NCBI GenBank assembly: GCA_016718825.1
Contig: JADKCL010000005.1
Coordinates: forward strand, 62,001 to 126,000
Origin: Bacteroidota bacterium
GTDB lineage: Bacteria; Bacteroidota; Bacteroidia; J057; JADKCL01
Reading direction: 5' to 3'
Length of the DNA stretch: 64,000 nt
Position numbers and translations under genes: made by a program. Below the pieces are notes generated by a model, which was not told where the DNA came from, ran no database searches, and saw only the letters and a program-made list of their open reading frames with translations. Positions 17,145 through 25,941 of this stretch are shown piece by piece (the first letter of the stretch is position 1; every line of letters begins with the position of its first letter).

Positions 17145-17680
17145 ATTATCCCCTTCGAATCGAAACCGCAAGGCTCTACACCCGAGCCTTGACGTTGCAA
17201 GACGCCGAGGCTTGGACACATTTTCTGGAAAATGCTGAAGCGACCCAATACTTCCCAAAGCTGCCGGTCACGCCTGCGGAGCGCGCCGAAATTTGGATCG
17301 AGAGTCAGCTGAAACGGTACAGCGAAGGGTCCTATGGACTTTTGGCATTGATCGACAAGGAATCCGGCGCATGGATTGGCCAATGCGGCCTGCTTGGCCA
17401 ACAGGTCGATGGCACCGCAGAATTGGAAGTGGGTTACCATATCTTCCCGGAATTTTGGCTCCAAGGATATGCCACCGAAGCCGCGCGTGCATTTCGTGAT
17501 CTCGGATTTCAACACAATTTGGCGCCCTCGATTGTCTCGATCATACATCGGGAAAATATTGGAAGTCAGGCCGTAGCCACCAACAATGGCATGAAACGCG
17601 AAAAAGCCTGCGAATTCAAGGACATGGAAGTCTTTGTCTATCGCATCTGGCGCGCAGAATGGGAAAAGTTGCAGGAATAA
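17141..17680 (+). CDS. GNAT family N-acetyltransferase (RimJ/RimL type)
   Basis: The 179-residue protein opens with LRIETARLYTRALTLQDAEAW, the RimJ/RimL-like start. It has ELEVGYHIFPEFWLQGYATEAARAFRDLGF (strand 4 plus acetyl-CoA loop, Q-G-Y-A-T-E form) and then SIIHRENIGSQAVATNNGM. Cytoplasmic acetyltransferase with unknown acceptor. The start overlaps the stop of the upstream GNAT gene (ATGA), indicating translational coupling. Confidence 0.88.
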   Translation: MNYPLRIETARLYTRALTLQDAEAWTHFLENAEATQYFPKLPVTPAERAEIWIESQLKRYSEGSYGLLALIDKESGAWIGQCGLLGQQVDGTAELEVGYHIFPEFWLQGYATEAARAFRDLGFQHNLAPSIVSIIHRENIGSQAVATNNGMKREKACEFKDMEVFVYRIWRAEWEKLQE

Positions 17681-17849
17681 CACCTGTTAAGGATCGTTTG
17701 ATTGGTCCGGTGCTACGCGTTTCGGCCCTTCCAAAATGGCGGAATTTGCTTAAATTGCCCCGCATTTCGGGATGCAAGGCCAACGCGCCTGCGCTTCCTG
17801 AAGACAAAAACGGGATTAGTTCGACATTCTCTACTAAAGACGCTTCATC

Positions 17850-19466
17850 ATGGATACCCAGTCGCAACCGACGCAGACCGTCAAGGATATTTTTGTGACC
17901 AATGAAGTCGGAAGACTTCGTAAGTTGCTCATTCACAGCCCGGATGGTGGCATCGGCAAGATCATCCCGAGCAAGTTTAATGCATGGCTCTATGACGATA
18001 CCGTGCAGCTCATCCGCATGCAGAAGGAGTATGACCAGTATGTCAAAATTCTGCTTTGGTTCCTTGATCCGGAGGTGATGCAGCGCTACGAGAAGAAGGA
18101 ATACGAAGACCGTCAAGACTTCTTCAAGCCGACAAGTCCGCACTTTCACAACAGCGAGCGCGTCGTCGAGGTGCAGCGGCTCATGGCCAATATACTGAAA
18201 GACAAGGATGTGCGCACCCGCATGATCGTGGCCGTATCCGCATTCGAAGGGCTCAACCGCGAAATCCAGGAAGAACTCGAGCAAATGGAGCCCGAGGATC
18301 TTGCCAAAACCTTCATCTCAGGCTTCATTTCTTATGAGCCCGAAGACGACGAACGCAAGCGCAAGACCAAACGCAAGGGGCAGAAGAAAATGAAATTCAT
18401 TTTTCCGCCCGTTCCCAACTTCGTCTTTACCCGCGACATTGGCATCACCATCAAGGATCATATCCTTGTGAGCAAATTGGCTATGCCCGCGCGTAAGCGG
18501 GAGTCCTTGCTCATGAAATTTGTGACCTACTACGGACTACTCAAAGAGAATCGCAAGCGCATCATTGAAATTTCTGAAGACAGCGACTTCTTTTTGGAAG
18601 ACGAAGACGTGCAGAAATACAAGCGCATCTCGATCGAAGGCGGGGACGTGATGATGATCAGCCCCAACCACTTGATCGTAGGTTGCAGCGAACGCACCAC
18701 AGCAAGTGCTGTGGATGCCATCATCCACCGGATTTTTTCCATTGGTTGGGATGCCAACGGCGGTAAGTCGATCGACAAAAATCCCGATGCGCCGATTCCT
18801 TCCTTGGGAATCGAGAAAATTTCGGTGGTCAAGATCCCACAGGAACGCACGGTGATGCACATTGATACCATTTTCACACAAGTGAGTCGCCATGCCTGGG
18901 TGATGTTTGGCGAATACAGCGAAATCCACAAACGCAAACGTGGCGAGGAAAAGGTCGACTTCTCGGCAGGATTTTCAGATGCGCCCGAGGAACATACGAC
19001 CAAGGTTATCCAATTCCGCAAGCCGGCAAGTGTTCCATACATGAAAAACGGCGAAGGCATCAGCGAGGAGCCGCTTCCAGGCTTGGAAACCTTGTTGCAC
19101 CGCATCAGCATCGAGGATTTTGGCGTGAAACCGCAAGATGTGCGCGTGGTGTACAGCGGCGGCGGCAGCGATTACTTCCCCTTTGACGAGCGTGAGCAGT
19201 GGACCGATTCCTGCAACGTGTTGGCATTGAAGGAAGGTGTCGTTCTTGGCTACGACCGCAACGAGCGTACGGCAATTGAATTCGAAAATGTATTGGATTT
19301 TGATGTCATCGCAGCCGAGGATCTCCTGAAGCAATTTGAAAACGGCGAACTCAAGCCGCAGGATGTTACAGATACGCTGATCCTGTTGCCTTCGACGGAG
19401 TTGTCACGTGCACGCGGGGGTTCGCATTGTATGTCGATGCCGCTGCTGCGCGATGCGGGGTTTTGA
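17850..19466 (+). CDS. arcA: arginine deiminase family protein, long form
   Basis: The amidinotransferase fold of arginine deiminase is recognisable: VGRLRKLLIHSPDGG at the start, PNFVFTRDIG (FTRD), the SIEGGDVMMI block, VMHIDTIF with the catalytic His and Asp, and the catalytic Cys in ARGGSHCMSMP (C527). Known members convert arginine to citrulline and ammonia. At 538 residues it is about 130 longer than classical ArcA. The extra length is mainly a charged segment around residues 70-190 containing KRKTKRKGQKK. No arcB/arcC partner lies nearby, so a catabolic ADI pathway is not supported locally. ATG 17850 gives MDTQSQPTQTVKDIF. Confidence 0.82.
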   Translation: MDTQSQPTQTVKDIFVTNEVGRLRKLLIHSPDGGIGKIIPSKFNAWLYDDTVQLIRMQKEYDQYVKILLWFLDPEVMQRYEKKEYEDRQDFFKPTSPHFHNSERVVEVQRLMANILKDKDVRTRMIVAVSAFEGLNREIQEELEQMEPEDLAKTFISGFISYEPEDDERKRKTKRKGQKKMKFIFPPVPNFVFTRDIGITIKDHILVSKLAMPARKRESLLMKFVTYYGLLKENRKRIIEISEDSDFFLEDEDVQKYKRISIEGGDVMMISPNHLIVGCSERTTASAVDAIIHRIFSIGWDANGGKSIDKNPDAPIPSLGIEKISVVKIPQERTVMHIDTIFTQVSRHAWVMFGEYSEIHKRKRGEEKVDFSAGFSDAPEEHTTKVIQFRKPASVPYMKNGEGISEEPLPGLETLLHRISIEDFGVKPQDVRVVYSGGGSDYFPFDEREQWTDSCNVLALKEGVVLGYDRNERTAIEFENVLDFDVIAAEDLLKQFENGELKPQDVTDTLILLPSTELSRARGGSHCMSMPLLRDAGF

Positions 19467-19629
19467 GCCCAGCGATCCCGAAGACTTGAAAGCAAAGATT
19501 TACTGATTTCTCCCGAAGAAAGCTGGGGCTAATCCGCTGTTTTCTTTGGAAGTCTTGGAGTTCGGTGCCTGAAGGCAGTAGGAATCAGGAGGAATCCTGT
19601 CGCTCCCAAGGAAATCTGGCCAATTTTGA

Positions 19630-19637
19630 TAAATTTG
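19630..19637 (+). promoter_or_regulatory. -7 promoter box TAAATTTG
   Basis: Exact TAnnTTTG match, 25 bases before ATG 19663 of the T9SS protein gene. No convincing -33 element is visible. Confidence 0.4.
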
Positions 19638-19662
19638 TAGGCATTGTTTGAATCGACTGCCT

Positions 19663-21936
19663 ATGAAGACCGTGTCTACCCTGCACGTTGCCCTCTTTCT
19701 TGCCTTTTTGTGCTGTTTTTGGTCTGCGAATGCCCAAACGACCATCGCTTTTCAGGGTGGGGAGGGCACGCCGGCAGACAATTGGGCCTTTCAGGCAATC
19801 ACAAATGCGGGCGGACCCATCGCTCCGGGAATCGTTGCGGCTTTGCCGCGCACAGGCTCGTTTGCCATCCGCGCTGGCGGTGGCAACACCGCAGGTTGCT
19901 CCTCGGGCGCGAATTGTATTGCTGGCGGCGGATCCACCGGATGCCCTATGCACGGCAATACGATTCAATTCAATCCGGTAAATGTGGCCTGCCTCGACAA
20001 CGTGCAACTCACCGTTCACCATCGTAGCCATACCTTTTGCTCGGGAAGTGGTTGGGACGGATCTGACAGTCTCAAATTTGAGGTTCGGCTCAATGGCGGC
20101 GCATGGACGACCATCACTGCGATGATCGCGCTCGGAGACTATGCGTGGACGTACGCCACCAATCCTGTCGGGATTCCCGCGGCCATGCCCAATCCTTGGG
20201 TGTACACTGTTCCTCCCGGAACCAACACGTTCGAGTTTCGGGTCCGCGCACGCGTCAATCGGTCGGATGAAGTCTTTTATCTGGACGATGTATCCCTTAC
20301 GACGACGACACTGGGCTACAATTTCCCCGGAACCGCCGGCCTCTGGAATGGACTTGTTGACGACAACTGGTTCAACCCTTGCAACTGGGATGATCGACAG
20401 GTGCCAACAGCGGCGACCAATGTCACCTTCCCAACCGGCAGCAACAATGACATCGTCATCCAAGCCGGGCAAAATTGCCAATGCAACGACATTCTCTGTT
20501 CCGGTGCCGCAGGTCATTCGATCAAAGCCGAAGGCAATCCCTTGAAGATGCTCACCGTTTTTGGGAACCTGACGAATGCAACGACAGCAGGCAGCTTGGT
20601 GCTCGATTTCAGTGATGCCATTCCCGGCACGCCGGACGGCACCCTCAACTTGCACGGAAACTGGACCAACAATTCCAGCTCAGGAGATTTTGTCGAGGGC
20701 GAAAGCACCGTCAATTTCCTCGGAGCGGCCAATCAAACCATTACGCTTGGAACGATTCAGCCGACAGAGGACTTTTTCAATGTTGTGGTGAATAAACCGG
20801 GCGGAGACGTGGTCCTTGCGAAAAGCATTCAAGTCGGGGGTGTTTTGAATCTCACAAATGGCAAGGTCACCACCGCAGCCAATGCCACGATCGTTGCCAA
20901 TCCTTTGCCGGGAGCAGTGATCAATCACAGCACAGCCTCTTATGTGAATGGGAATTTGGTGCGCGCTATTCAGACAGGTCCAGGAACCCGCACTTATGAT
21001 TACCCGCTGGGGACAGCGGCGTTTTACGAATTGGCGACGCTGAGCCTCACCAATCCTTCAGGATTTACCGTGATCGGAGGATTTTTCAATCCGTTGATCG
21101 GCGGGGCCGCTCCGAGCATCGTGGAGGCGGGGGATCTTTATGACCAAATTTTGAACGCCGGCGTTTGGACTTTGGCGCCAGACTTGCCGTTTGTCGGTTC
21201 CTACGACATTACCTTGCATGAGCGGGGCTACACCAACGGCGGTGCGACAAAATACATCAACGTCAAGCGGCCCGATGCCCTCGGAATTTGGGCCAATCCC
21301 GGCACGCATGCCGGATTTACTGAAATCGTGGGCGAGGTAACCTGTTCGCGGACCGGTCTCGCTGCATTCAGCGACTTTGCGATTGCGCTTCACAACCTGC
21401 CCTTACAAGAGGGCGATGTGAAAATGCAGGCGACACCGGTGGGTGAGACCACAGTGGACATCGACTGGACCTGGGATTCAGCAGACATGAATGGCGAATT
21501 TGAACTCCTGCGTAGGGTGGGTGACGATGAATTCTCGCTTGGAAATTGGCCCATTGGAACTAATTCCGCCCTTTCTACGCAAGATTTCAATGCCCCTGCA
21601 GGACTCATTCGGTACGAATTGTACCATACGGATGTGAACGGCAACCGCGCGCGCGTGGCGACCGACGAGGTTTGGAATTCTTTGACAGGGGAAACCGAAC
21701 CCAAACTTTGGCCCAACCCCAACGACGGGGAAGTGCATTTGCAGCTTGTCGACGTCGAAAATTGCCAAGTGCAATTGATCGGAATCTATGGAGATTTGAT
21801 TGCCGAATGGAAAGGCACAGCCGCCGAGGTACAAAGTCGATTCGAAGAATCGGTTCCAAACTTGGTTTCCGGCGTGTACTTTGTGAAATGCATCACTGCC
21901 GGAAAACCTTTCATTTTAAGAATGGTGAGGCAGTGA
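19663..21936 (+). CDS. large secreted protein with T9SS sorting domain
   Basis: The 757-residue protein starts MKTVSTLHVALFLAF with a signal peptide ending SANAQ. The N-terminal ~215 residues are a beta-rich domain (AFQGGEG...DNW, a hanging motif DSLKFEVRLNGGAW, VFYLDDVSL) resembling carbohydrate-binding or jelly-roll modules seen in Bacteroidota surface proteins. The middle has WNGLVDDNWFNPCNWDDRQVP, common in such proteins, then a G8-like/parallel-beta section. The last ~75 residues are a T9SS sorting domain (LWPNPNDGEVHL, LIGIYGDLIAEW, VSGVYFVKC). ATG 19663 rather than a TTG 15 bases upstream is set by the signal peptide. Confidence 0.8.
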   Translation: MKTVSTLHVALFLAFLCCFWSANAQTTIAFQGGEGTPADNWAFQAITNAGGPIAPGIVAALPRTGSFAIRAGGGNTAGCSSGANCIAGGGSTGCPMHGNTIQFNPVNVACLDNVQLTVHHRSHTFCSGSGWDGSDSLKFEVRLNGGAWTTITAMIALGDYAWTYATNPVGIPAAMPNPWVYTVPPGTNTFEFRVRARVNRSDEVFYLDDVSLTTTTLGYNFPGTAGLWNGLVDDNWFNPCNWDDRQVPTAATNVTFPTGSNNDIVIQAGQNCQCNDILCSGAAGHSIKAEGNPLKMLTVFGNLTNATTAGSLVLDFSDAIPGTPDGTLNLHGNWTNNSSSGDFVEGESTVNFLGAANQTITLGTIQPTEDFFNVVVNKPGGDVVLAKSIQVGGVLNLTNGKVTTAANATIVANPLPGAVINHSTASYVNGNLVRAIQTGPGTRTYDYPLGTAAFYELATLSLTNPSGFTVIGGFFNPLIGGAAPSIVEAGDLYDQILNAGVWTLAPDLPFVGSYDITLHERGYTNGGATKYINVKRPDALGIWANPGTHAGFTEIVGEVTCSRTGLAAFSDFAIALHNLPLQEGDVKMQATPVGETTVDIDWTWDSADMNGEFELLRRVGDDEFSLGNWPIGTNSALSTQDFNAPAGLIRYELYHTDVNGNRARVATDEVWNSLTGETEPKLWPNPNDGEVHLQLVDVENCQVQLIGIYGDLIAEWKGTAAEVQSRFEESVPNLVSGVYFVKCITAGKPFILRMVRQ

Positions 21937-22346
21937 GCCGGATCCTCATCCCAATCGTCTCGATTTTTGTTTTGCATTTCCTCTGCAGCGGCAGTCTTGT
22001 TGGTCAATCGGCAGTTTCTGCCGTCCCTAAATCCCATCACTACCGTTGGAAGCTGAGTTTTCGTGAAAAGAAGCTGCAATTTGATCCTCAAAAGACGGTC
22101 TATTCTTCCCGCATTCGGGTTGGAAGGCAATTTGTCGCCGAATTCGAAACACGGAACAATGAATGGGTGGAGTTCGACTTTGTTCCTGACGATTTTGATC
22201 GTGGAGCATTTTGGATCCAAGGATACGTCGATGAAAAGGAAAACGGGAAGTACCGTATCCTTTTCCGTGGCTACAATAAGCGGCACATTTCAAGATGGCC
22301 ACGCAAGCGAAAGATTCGCATCAAGCTTTATTCAACCGAAATTTGA
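21933..22346 (+). CDS. small secreted protein of unknown function
   Basis: This 137-residue product begins at GTG 21933, overlapping the TGA of the preceding T9SS gene (GTGA), a typical coupled arrangement. A hydrophobic signal-like segment (ILIPIVSIFVLHFL) is followed by a basic, beta-rich domain with many Lys/Arg (ending KRKIRIKLYSTEI) and an acidic FVPDDFDRGAFW stretch. I do not recognise the family. The frame is open far upstream inside the T9SS gene, but those codons are a shadow of that gene. Position suggests export together with the upstream surface protein. Confidence 0.55.
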   Translation: MSRILIPIVSIFVLHFLCSGSLVGQSAVSAVPKSHHYRWKLSFREKKLQFDPQKTVYSSRIRVGRQFVAEFETRNNEWVEFDFVPDDFDRGAFWIQGYVDEKENGKYRILFRGYNKRHISRWPRKRKIRIKLYSTEI

Positions 22347-22376
22347 TCCCATCCGACTTGTTTTCCCTCTTTTCCT

Positions 22377-23099
22377 TCAAAACCACCATCCCACACCGAT
22401 GTAAAACTGGGTATGGTACAAGGGCACTTCGTCCAAGCCTTGGCTGGCAAAAAAGCCCTTTCGGTAGAGGCTCCTGATGCTGCGTTGCGCCAGGAATTCA
22501 ATGAAGGGTCCTCGTTCCCATTGGTAGCGACCACCAAGGGTAACGCCAAAATCGATTCGCTGGATTTCCTGGATGTTGTCGAATGTGGTGGTCGTGTCTG
22601 GAAAGACTTGGCCGTTTCCGATTTGGATTTGGATATCGCCTTTGTCGCTGCCCCCGAGCAAAGCACTCGCGTAAACGCCACCTTGAACCCACATGCGCTT
22701 GGTGGCGCGCCATTCGGCTAAAATGGGCAGGTCAAGGTAGTGCAGGGACATTTTGCCGTTGACATCGGCATAGTAGAAGGTGGGAACGGTGTCGACGACA
22801 CCCGGAAAAATCTCCAACGGCATCAGCGTATCGTTGCGGTAGAGCTGCTGATAGGTCGCGCCCTTGTACGCGTACGAAAGTCCAGCCTGAATGCGCCAAC
22901 GCTCGGCAAGACTATATTCTACAAAACCGCCGACCGACGGGCCCACGGCCAATTTTCCGCCGCTGCTGTCAGGATTGGACTTCGCCGGAATTGGTCCGCC
23001 GAGCATCACTCCGCCACGTACTCCCCAATGCCAAGGCGATTGTGCCCACAAACCCGTGGTCAACAGCAAGAAGCCAAGTGCGATCCACACGCTTTTCAT
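22377..23099 (-). CDS. outer membrane beta-barrel protein (PorT-like)
   Basis: The 240-residue protein has a signal peptide (GFLLLTTGLWAQ). Alternating beta strands follow, typical of Bacteroidota outer-membrane beta-barrels of the PorT/OmpW-like type: WGVRGGVMLGG, VGGFVEYSLAERWRIQAGLSYAYKG, DFGVTLGGRYQWE and terminal FYIGVGWWF ending in an aromatic residue. The last residue Phe fits BAM recognition. It overlaps the upstream PCMD/T9SS gene by 4 bases (ATGA on the minus strand), so the two are co-translated. Confidence 0.75.
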   Translation of the reverse strand: MKSVWIALGFLLLTTGLWAQSPWHWGVRGGVMLGGPIPAKSNPDSSGGKLAVGPSVGGFVEYSLAERWRIQAGLSYAYKGATYQQLYRNDTLMPLEIFPGVVDTVPTFYYADVNGKMSLHYLDLPILAEWRATKRMWVQGGVYASALLGGSDKGDIQIQIGNGQVFPDTTTTFDNIQEIQRIDFGVTLGGRYQWERGPFIEFLAQRSIRSLYRKGFFASQGLDEVPLYHTQFYIGVGWWF

Positions 23100-24016
23100 G
23101 GGCGAAAACAGGCGATTTTTTGACGAAGCCGCACGTTGGTTCCCTGCCGGATTTCGACCAGATAGATTCCGTTGGCATGGTCCAAGTCGATGTTTTGATC
23201 ACCGCTGTGCAGCGTTTGGCTGAGTAAATGCTTGCCTTGCAGGTCGTAAAGATGCAATTCCGAGGCGGCTCCCGACGCTGGCAGATGGACTGCGAGCTGA
23301 TTTCCCAAAACTTGAACCGACGGCTTCGCAGTCAATGTCGATTCCGCATTTCCTGTCGCATAATCAAGCCGCACATCGTCAATCCACAACTTGCTGCCGA
23401 CTTGGCCATTGAAATTCTGCCCATCGCCGCTCGAAACCAAAGCCACGAGGATGCTGTCGGGCGTGATGCCTGTCTGGAAATAGGTGAAGGGTAGGTCAAA
23501 TTCGGTCCAATTGGGATAGGCGGCTGTCACGACCCACGCGGCTTGGGCAAGCGTGTCGCGCTTCTGCAGGGAAGTGTTCCAACGCGTGAGCAGGGCCGCC
23601 AAACCTGCGCTGTCGCCCGAGACCGGGCTGTACTTGAACCATCCCTGAAATGCATTCGGCAAGTCGGTAAAGGGTTGCCCTTGCACCAGAAAGTTGGGGT
23701 TTTGAATGTCAAATTCGCCGGAAACCAACAATCCTGGAATCGTAAGCGTGCCCCATTGTTTTGTTGTGAGCACCGCAGCGTAGCTGCCGCCATGCGCATC
23801 CGTGGTTTTCTCCACTGTCTCGGGTCCGCCGATCGAGTTGAGCGTGTTCAGCGTCGTCCACCATCCGCTGCTAGGTTCTTCGTAGCCGGTAAAGGGCGGG
23901 GCGGTCCAAGCCTCGAAATCCCCGTTGGGAATTTGCCCTTGGGCGAATGCTGCATTCGTAGCCAACAACCCGAAAAGCAGCCACACAATTCTTGGAAACG
24001 GGGAGTTTTGTTTCAT
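23096..24016 (-). CDS. PCMD-domain (putative carbohydrate metabolism) protein with T9SS sorting domain
   Basis: The 306-residue protein starts MKQNSPFPRIVWLL, with signal peptide cleavage after AFAQ. Residues ~22-205 match the putative carbohydrate-metabolism domain type: IPNGDFEAW, a SSGWWTTLN motif, GGSYAAVL, GWFKYSPVSGDSA and LWIDDVRLDY. The C-terminal ~75 residues form a T9SS domain (LHLYDLQGKHLL, GIYLVEI). It is translationally coupled to the beta-barrel gene at 22377. ATG 24016 is preferred over an upstream in-frame start; a near-consensus -7 box lies 5 bases before it. Confidence 0.8.
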   Translation of the reverse strand: MKQNSPFPRIVWLLFGLLATNAAFAQGQIPNGDFEAWTAPPFTGYEEPSSGWWTTLNTLNSIGGPETVEKTTDAHGGSYAAVLTTKQWGTLTIPGLLVSGEFDIQNPNFLVQGQPFTDLPNAFQGWFKYSPVSGDSAGLAALLTRWNTSLQKRDTLAQAAWVVTAAYPNWTEFDLPFTYFQTGITPDSILVALVSSGDGQNFNGQVGSKLWIDDVRLDYATGNAESTLTAKPSVQVLGNQLAVHLPASGAASELHLYDLQGKHLLSQTLHSGDQNIDLDHANGIYLVEIRQGTNVRLRQKIACFRP

Positions 24017-24021
24017 AATGA

Positions 24022-24029
24022 TAAATTTA
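24022..24029 (-). promoter_or_regulatory. -7-like box TAAATTTA, 5 nt before start codon
   Basis: On the minus strand TAAATTTA (consensus TAnnTTTG with last base changed) ends 5 bases before ATG 24016. A TTG lies about 21 bases further upstream as a possible -33 element. Suggests a leaderless transcript for the PCMD/beta-barrel operon. Confidence 0.45.
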
Positions 24030-24119
24030 CCAAACCTTTTGATAGCACCCCAATTTGACATGGAAGTCCATCGCGAATTTACATATCTTGCTTATTGAAA
24101 CAATGTTGCCAAGATTTCC

Positions 24120-25199
24120 ATGAAGCATTTACGTGCCTTCAAATATGCATTCGTATTGACTGGCGTTGCCGCTGGGTTGATATCCATTTTGGGTCCGGGC
24201 ATTTGGAGTTATTGCCTGCCGATCTATGCCTTTGGGCTGATTCCATTGCTGGAATTGCTCATCAAACCTGATCCGCACAACATTGAAGGTGCCGAAATGG
24301 AGATGGTCAAGCAGGATCGCGTCTACGATTTCCTTTTGTACATGATCGTCCCGGTGCAAGTCGGGATGATCGTAATGTTGAGCTGGAAATTGAGTCAGCC
24401 GGGGTTGACCGTCGCAGAAATCGTCGGCAAAATCTGGGCAACCGGTATCGGTTGCGGTGTCTTGGGCATCAATGTCGCCCACGAATTGGGCCACCGCAGC
24501 ACTTGGTATGAGCAATGGATGGCCAAAATCTTGTTGCTCACATCCTTATATATGCATTTCTTCATCGAGCACAACCGCGGGCATCACAAGCATGTGTCTA
24601 CGCCCGAGGATCCCGCGAGCGCAAGACGCGGCGAATGGCTGTTTACCTTTTGGTTTCGCTCTGTTTGGGGATCCTATTGGAGCGCCTGGGAAATCGAAAA
24701 CAAACGCGTGCAGAAGCTGGGCAAGCCCATTCTGTCCCTTTCCAATGAAATGGTGGTCTATCACCTGCTGCAATCCGCCGCCCTTGCCGCGATCGCTTTT
24801 GCCTTCGGATGGCAGGTGATGTTGTATTTTGTTGCCGCCGCAGTCAGCGGCTTCCTCCTCCTCGAAACCGTCAATTACATCGAGCATTACGGCCTGCAAA
24901 GGAAGAAAATGGCCAATGGAAGCTACGAATCCGTTTTGCCGGAGCATAGTTGGAATTCGGACCATCTTTTTGGGCGTCTTCTGCTCTTCGAATTGAGTCG
25001 CCACAGCGACCACCATTACCGGGCAGGACGCAAATACCAAACCTTGCGCCACATGGCAGGCAGCCCGCAAATGCCGACGGGGTATCCCGGCATGCTGGTC
25101 CTCGCTGTTTTTCCGCCGCTTTGGTTTTGGGTCATGCACCGGGAAATCGATCGGTACAGCAAAGGCGACGTCAATGCAAGTCAATTGGCAAATGCCTAG
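24120..25199 (+). CDS. alkane 1-monooxygenase (AlkB-type membrane di-iron)
   Basis: The 359-residue integral membrane protein shows all histidine boxes of the AlkB/membrane fatty-acid-desaturase-like hydroxylases: HELGHR (H121, H125), EHNRGHHKH (from H151), NYIEHYG, and SRHSDHHY (H295, H298, H299). These ligate a di-iron centre that hydroxylates terminal methyl groups using rubredoxin-delivered electrons. About six hydrophobic helices surround them. No rubredoxin gene lies next to it. The substrate is likely an alkane or alkyl chain, but relatives act on other lipids. ATG 24120 begins MKHLRAFKYAF. Confidence 0.9.
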   Translation: MKHLRAFKYAFVLTGVAAGLISILGPGIWSYCLPIYAFGLIPLLELLIKPDPHNIEGAEMEMVKQDRVYDFLLYMIVPVQVGMIVMLSWKLSQPGLTVAEIVGKIWATGIGCGVLGINVAHELGHRSTWYEQWMAKILLLTSLYMHFFIEHNRGHHKHVSTPEDPASARRGEWLFTFWFRSVWGSYWSAWEIENKRVQKLGKPILSLSNEMVVYHLLQSAALAAIAFAFGWQVMLYFVAAAVSGFLLLETVNYIEHYGLQRKKMANGSYESVLPEHSWNSDHLFGRLLLFELSRHSDHHYRAGRKYQTLRHMAGSPQMPTGYPGMLVLAVFPPLWFWVMHREIDRYSKGDVNASQLANA

Positions 25200-25233
25200 G
25201 ATTCGATTCATTTGCCTTCCTGCCCGAATTGCG

Positions 25234-25241
25234 TACTTTTA
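25234..25241 (+). promoter_or_regulatory. -7-like box TACTTTTA, 7 nt before start codon
   Basis: Near match to TAnnTTTG placed 7 bases before ATG 25249, in line with other short-leader promoters in this window. Confidence 0.35.
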
Positions 25242-25248
25242 CCCGACG

Positions 25249-25941
25249 ATGCGTTGGCTCAAGATACTTGTATTGTTTGCTGGATTGCTCCTGACCTTTC
25301 AAAATGAGGTCAATGCGCAACTTTTTGCAGGCTACAATGCAGGACCGATCCTAGGCCGCACGCTTGATGCAGGCCTGCTTTATTATCCCAAAAACGAAGA
25401 TTGGATCGCCGTTTCCTTTAGCGGTGGCTATACCTTCCACGGCCCCATGTACTTTGCCCGCCGGGAAGCCGAATGCCTCAAGCAATTCAAAAATGGCGGA
25501 TGGCACATGCGTTTGGGTCTACGCAACGGTCTGACCACCGACCATCATGCCAACCATCCTTGGTGGGGCTTGGATTTGGTCTACAGCCGGCAAAACGAAA
25601 GTGCACGGATCAATACCTGTGATGCGGCGACGGCGCCGCCCGTTACCGTTTCCCAAAGCGTCAATGTCATGAGCGCCGCGCTTAATCTCGGTTATACCTG
25701 GAATCCGCTGCGCAAAAAGACCATTTTCCAGCGGTTTGTAGTAGACTTTGGCCTTCGATTCGGTTATTCCTTCTGGAGCAGCGCGCCCCTTCTCGGCGAA
25801 CGGGACTACGTTTCAGGCCTGGGATTCAGTTGGTTCCCCATTCGAAAGGTGACCTTGGAGCCCATCGCGGTCTTCCGTTGGGAATTGTTTCATGACCGAT
25901 ATGGCTACCACAAAGCCCGAACCGTCAAACGGTTCAAGTGA
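25249..25941 (+). CDS. putative outer membrane protein, unknown function
   Basis: The 230-residue protein starts MRWLKILVLFAG and has a signal peptide ending VNAQ. The rest alternates short amphipathic strands with aromatic ends (WIAVSFSGGYTFHG, GLRFGYSFW, VTLEPIAVFRWELFHD), consistent with a small beta-barrel or secreted beta protein. I do not recognise a family. The frame is open upstream into the AlkB gene, but ATG 25249 is set by the signal peptide and a -7-like box. Its 3' end overlaps the convergent oxidase-like gene by 8 bases. Confidence 0.65.
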   Translation: MRWLKILVLFAGLLLTFQNEVNAQLFAGYNAGPILGRTLDAGLLYYPKNEDWIAVSFSGGYTFHGPMYFARREAECLKQFKNGGWHMRLGLRNGLTTDHHANHPWWGLDLVYSRQNESARINTCDAATAPPVTVSQSVNVMSAALNLGYTWNPLRKKTIFQRFVVDFGLRFGYSFWSSAPLLGERDYVSGLGFSWFPIRKVTLEPIAVFRWELFHDRYGYHKARTVKRFK

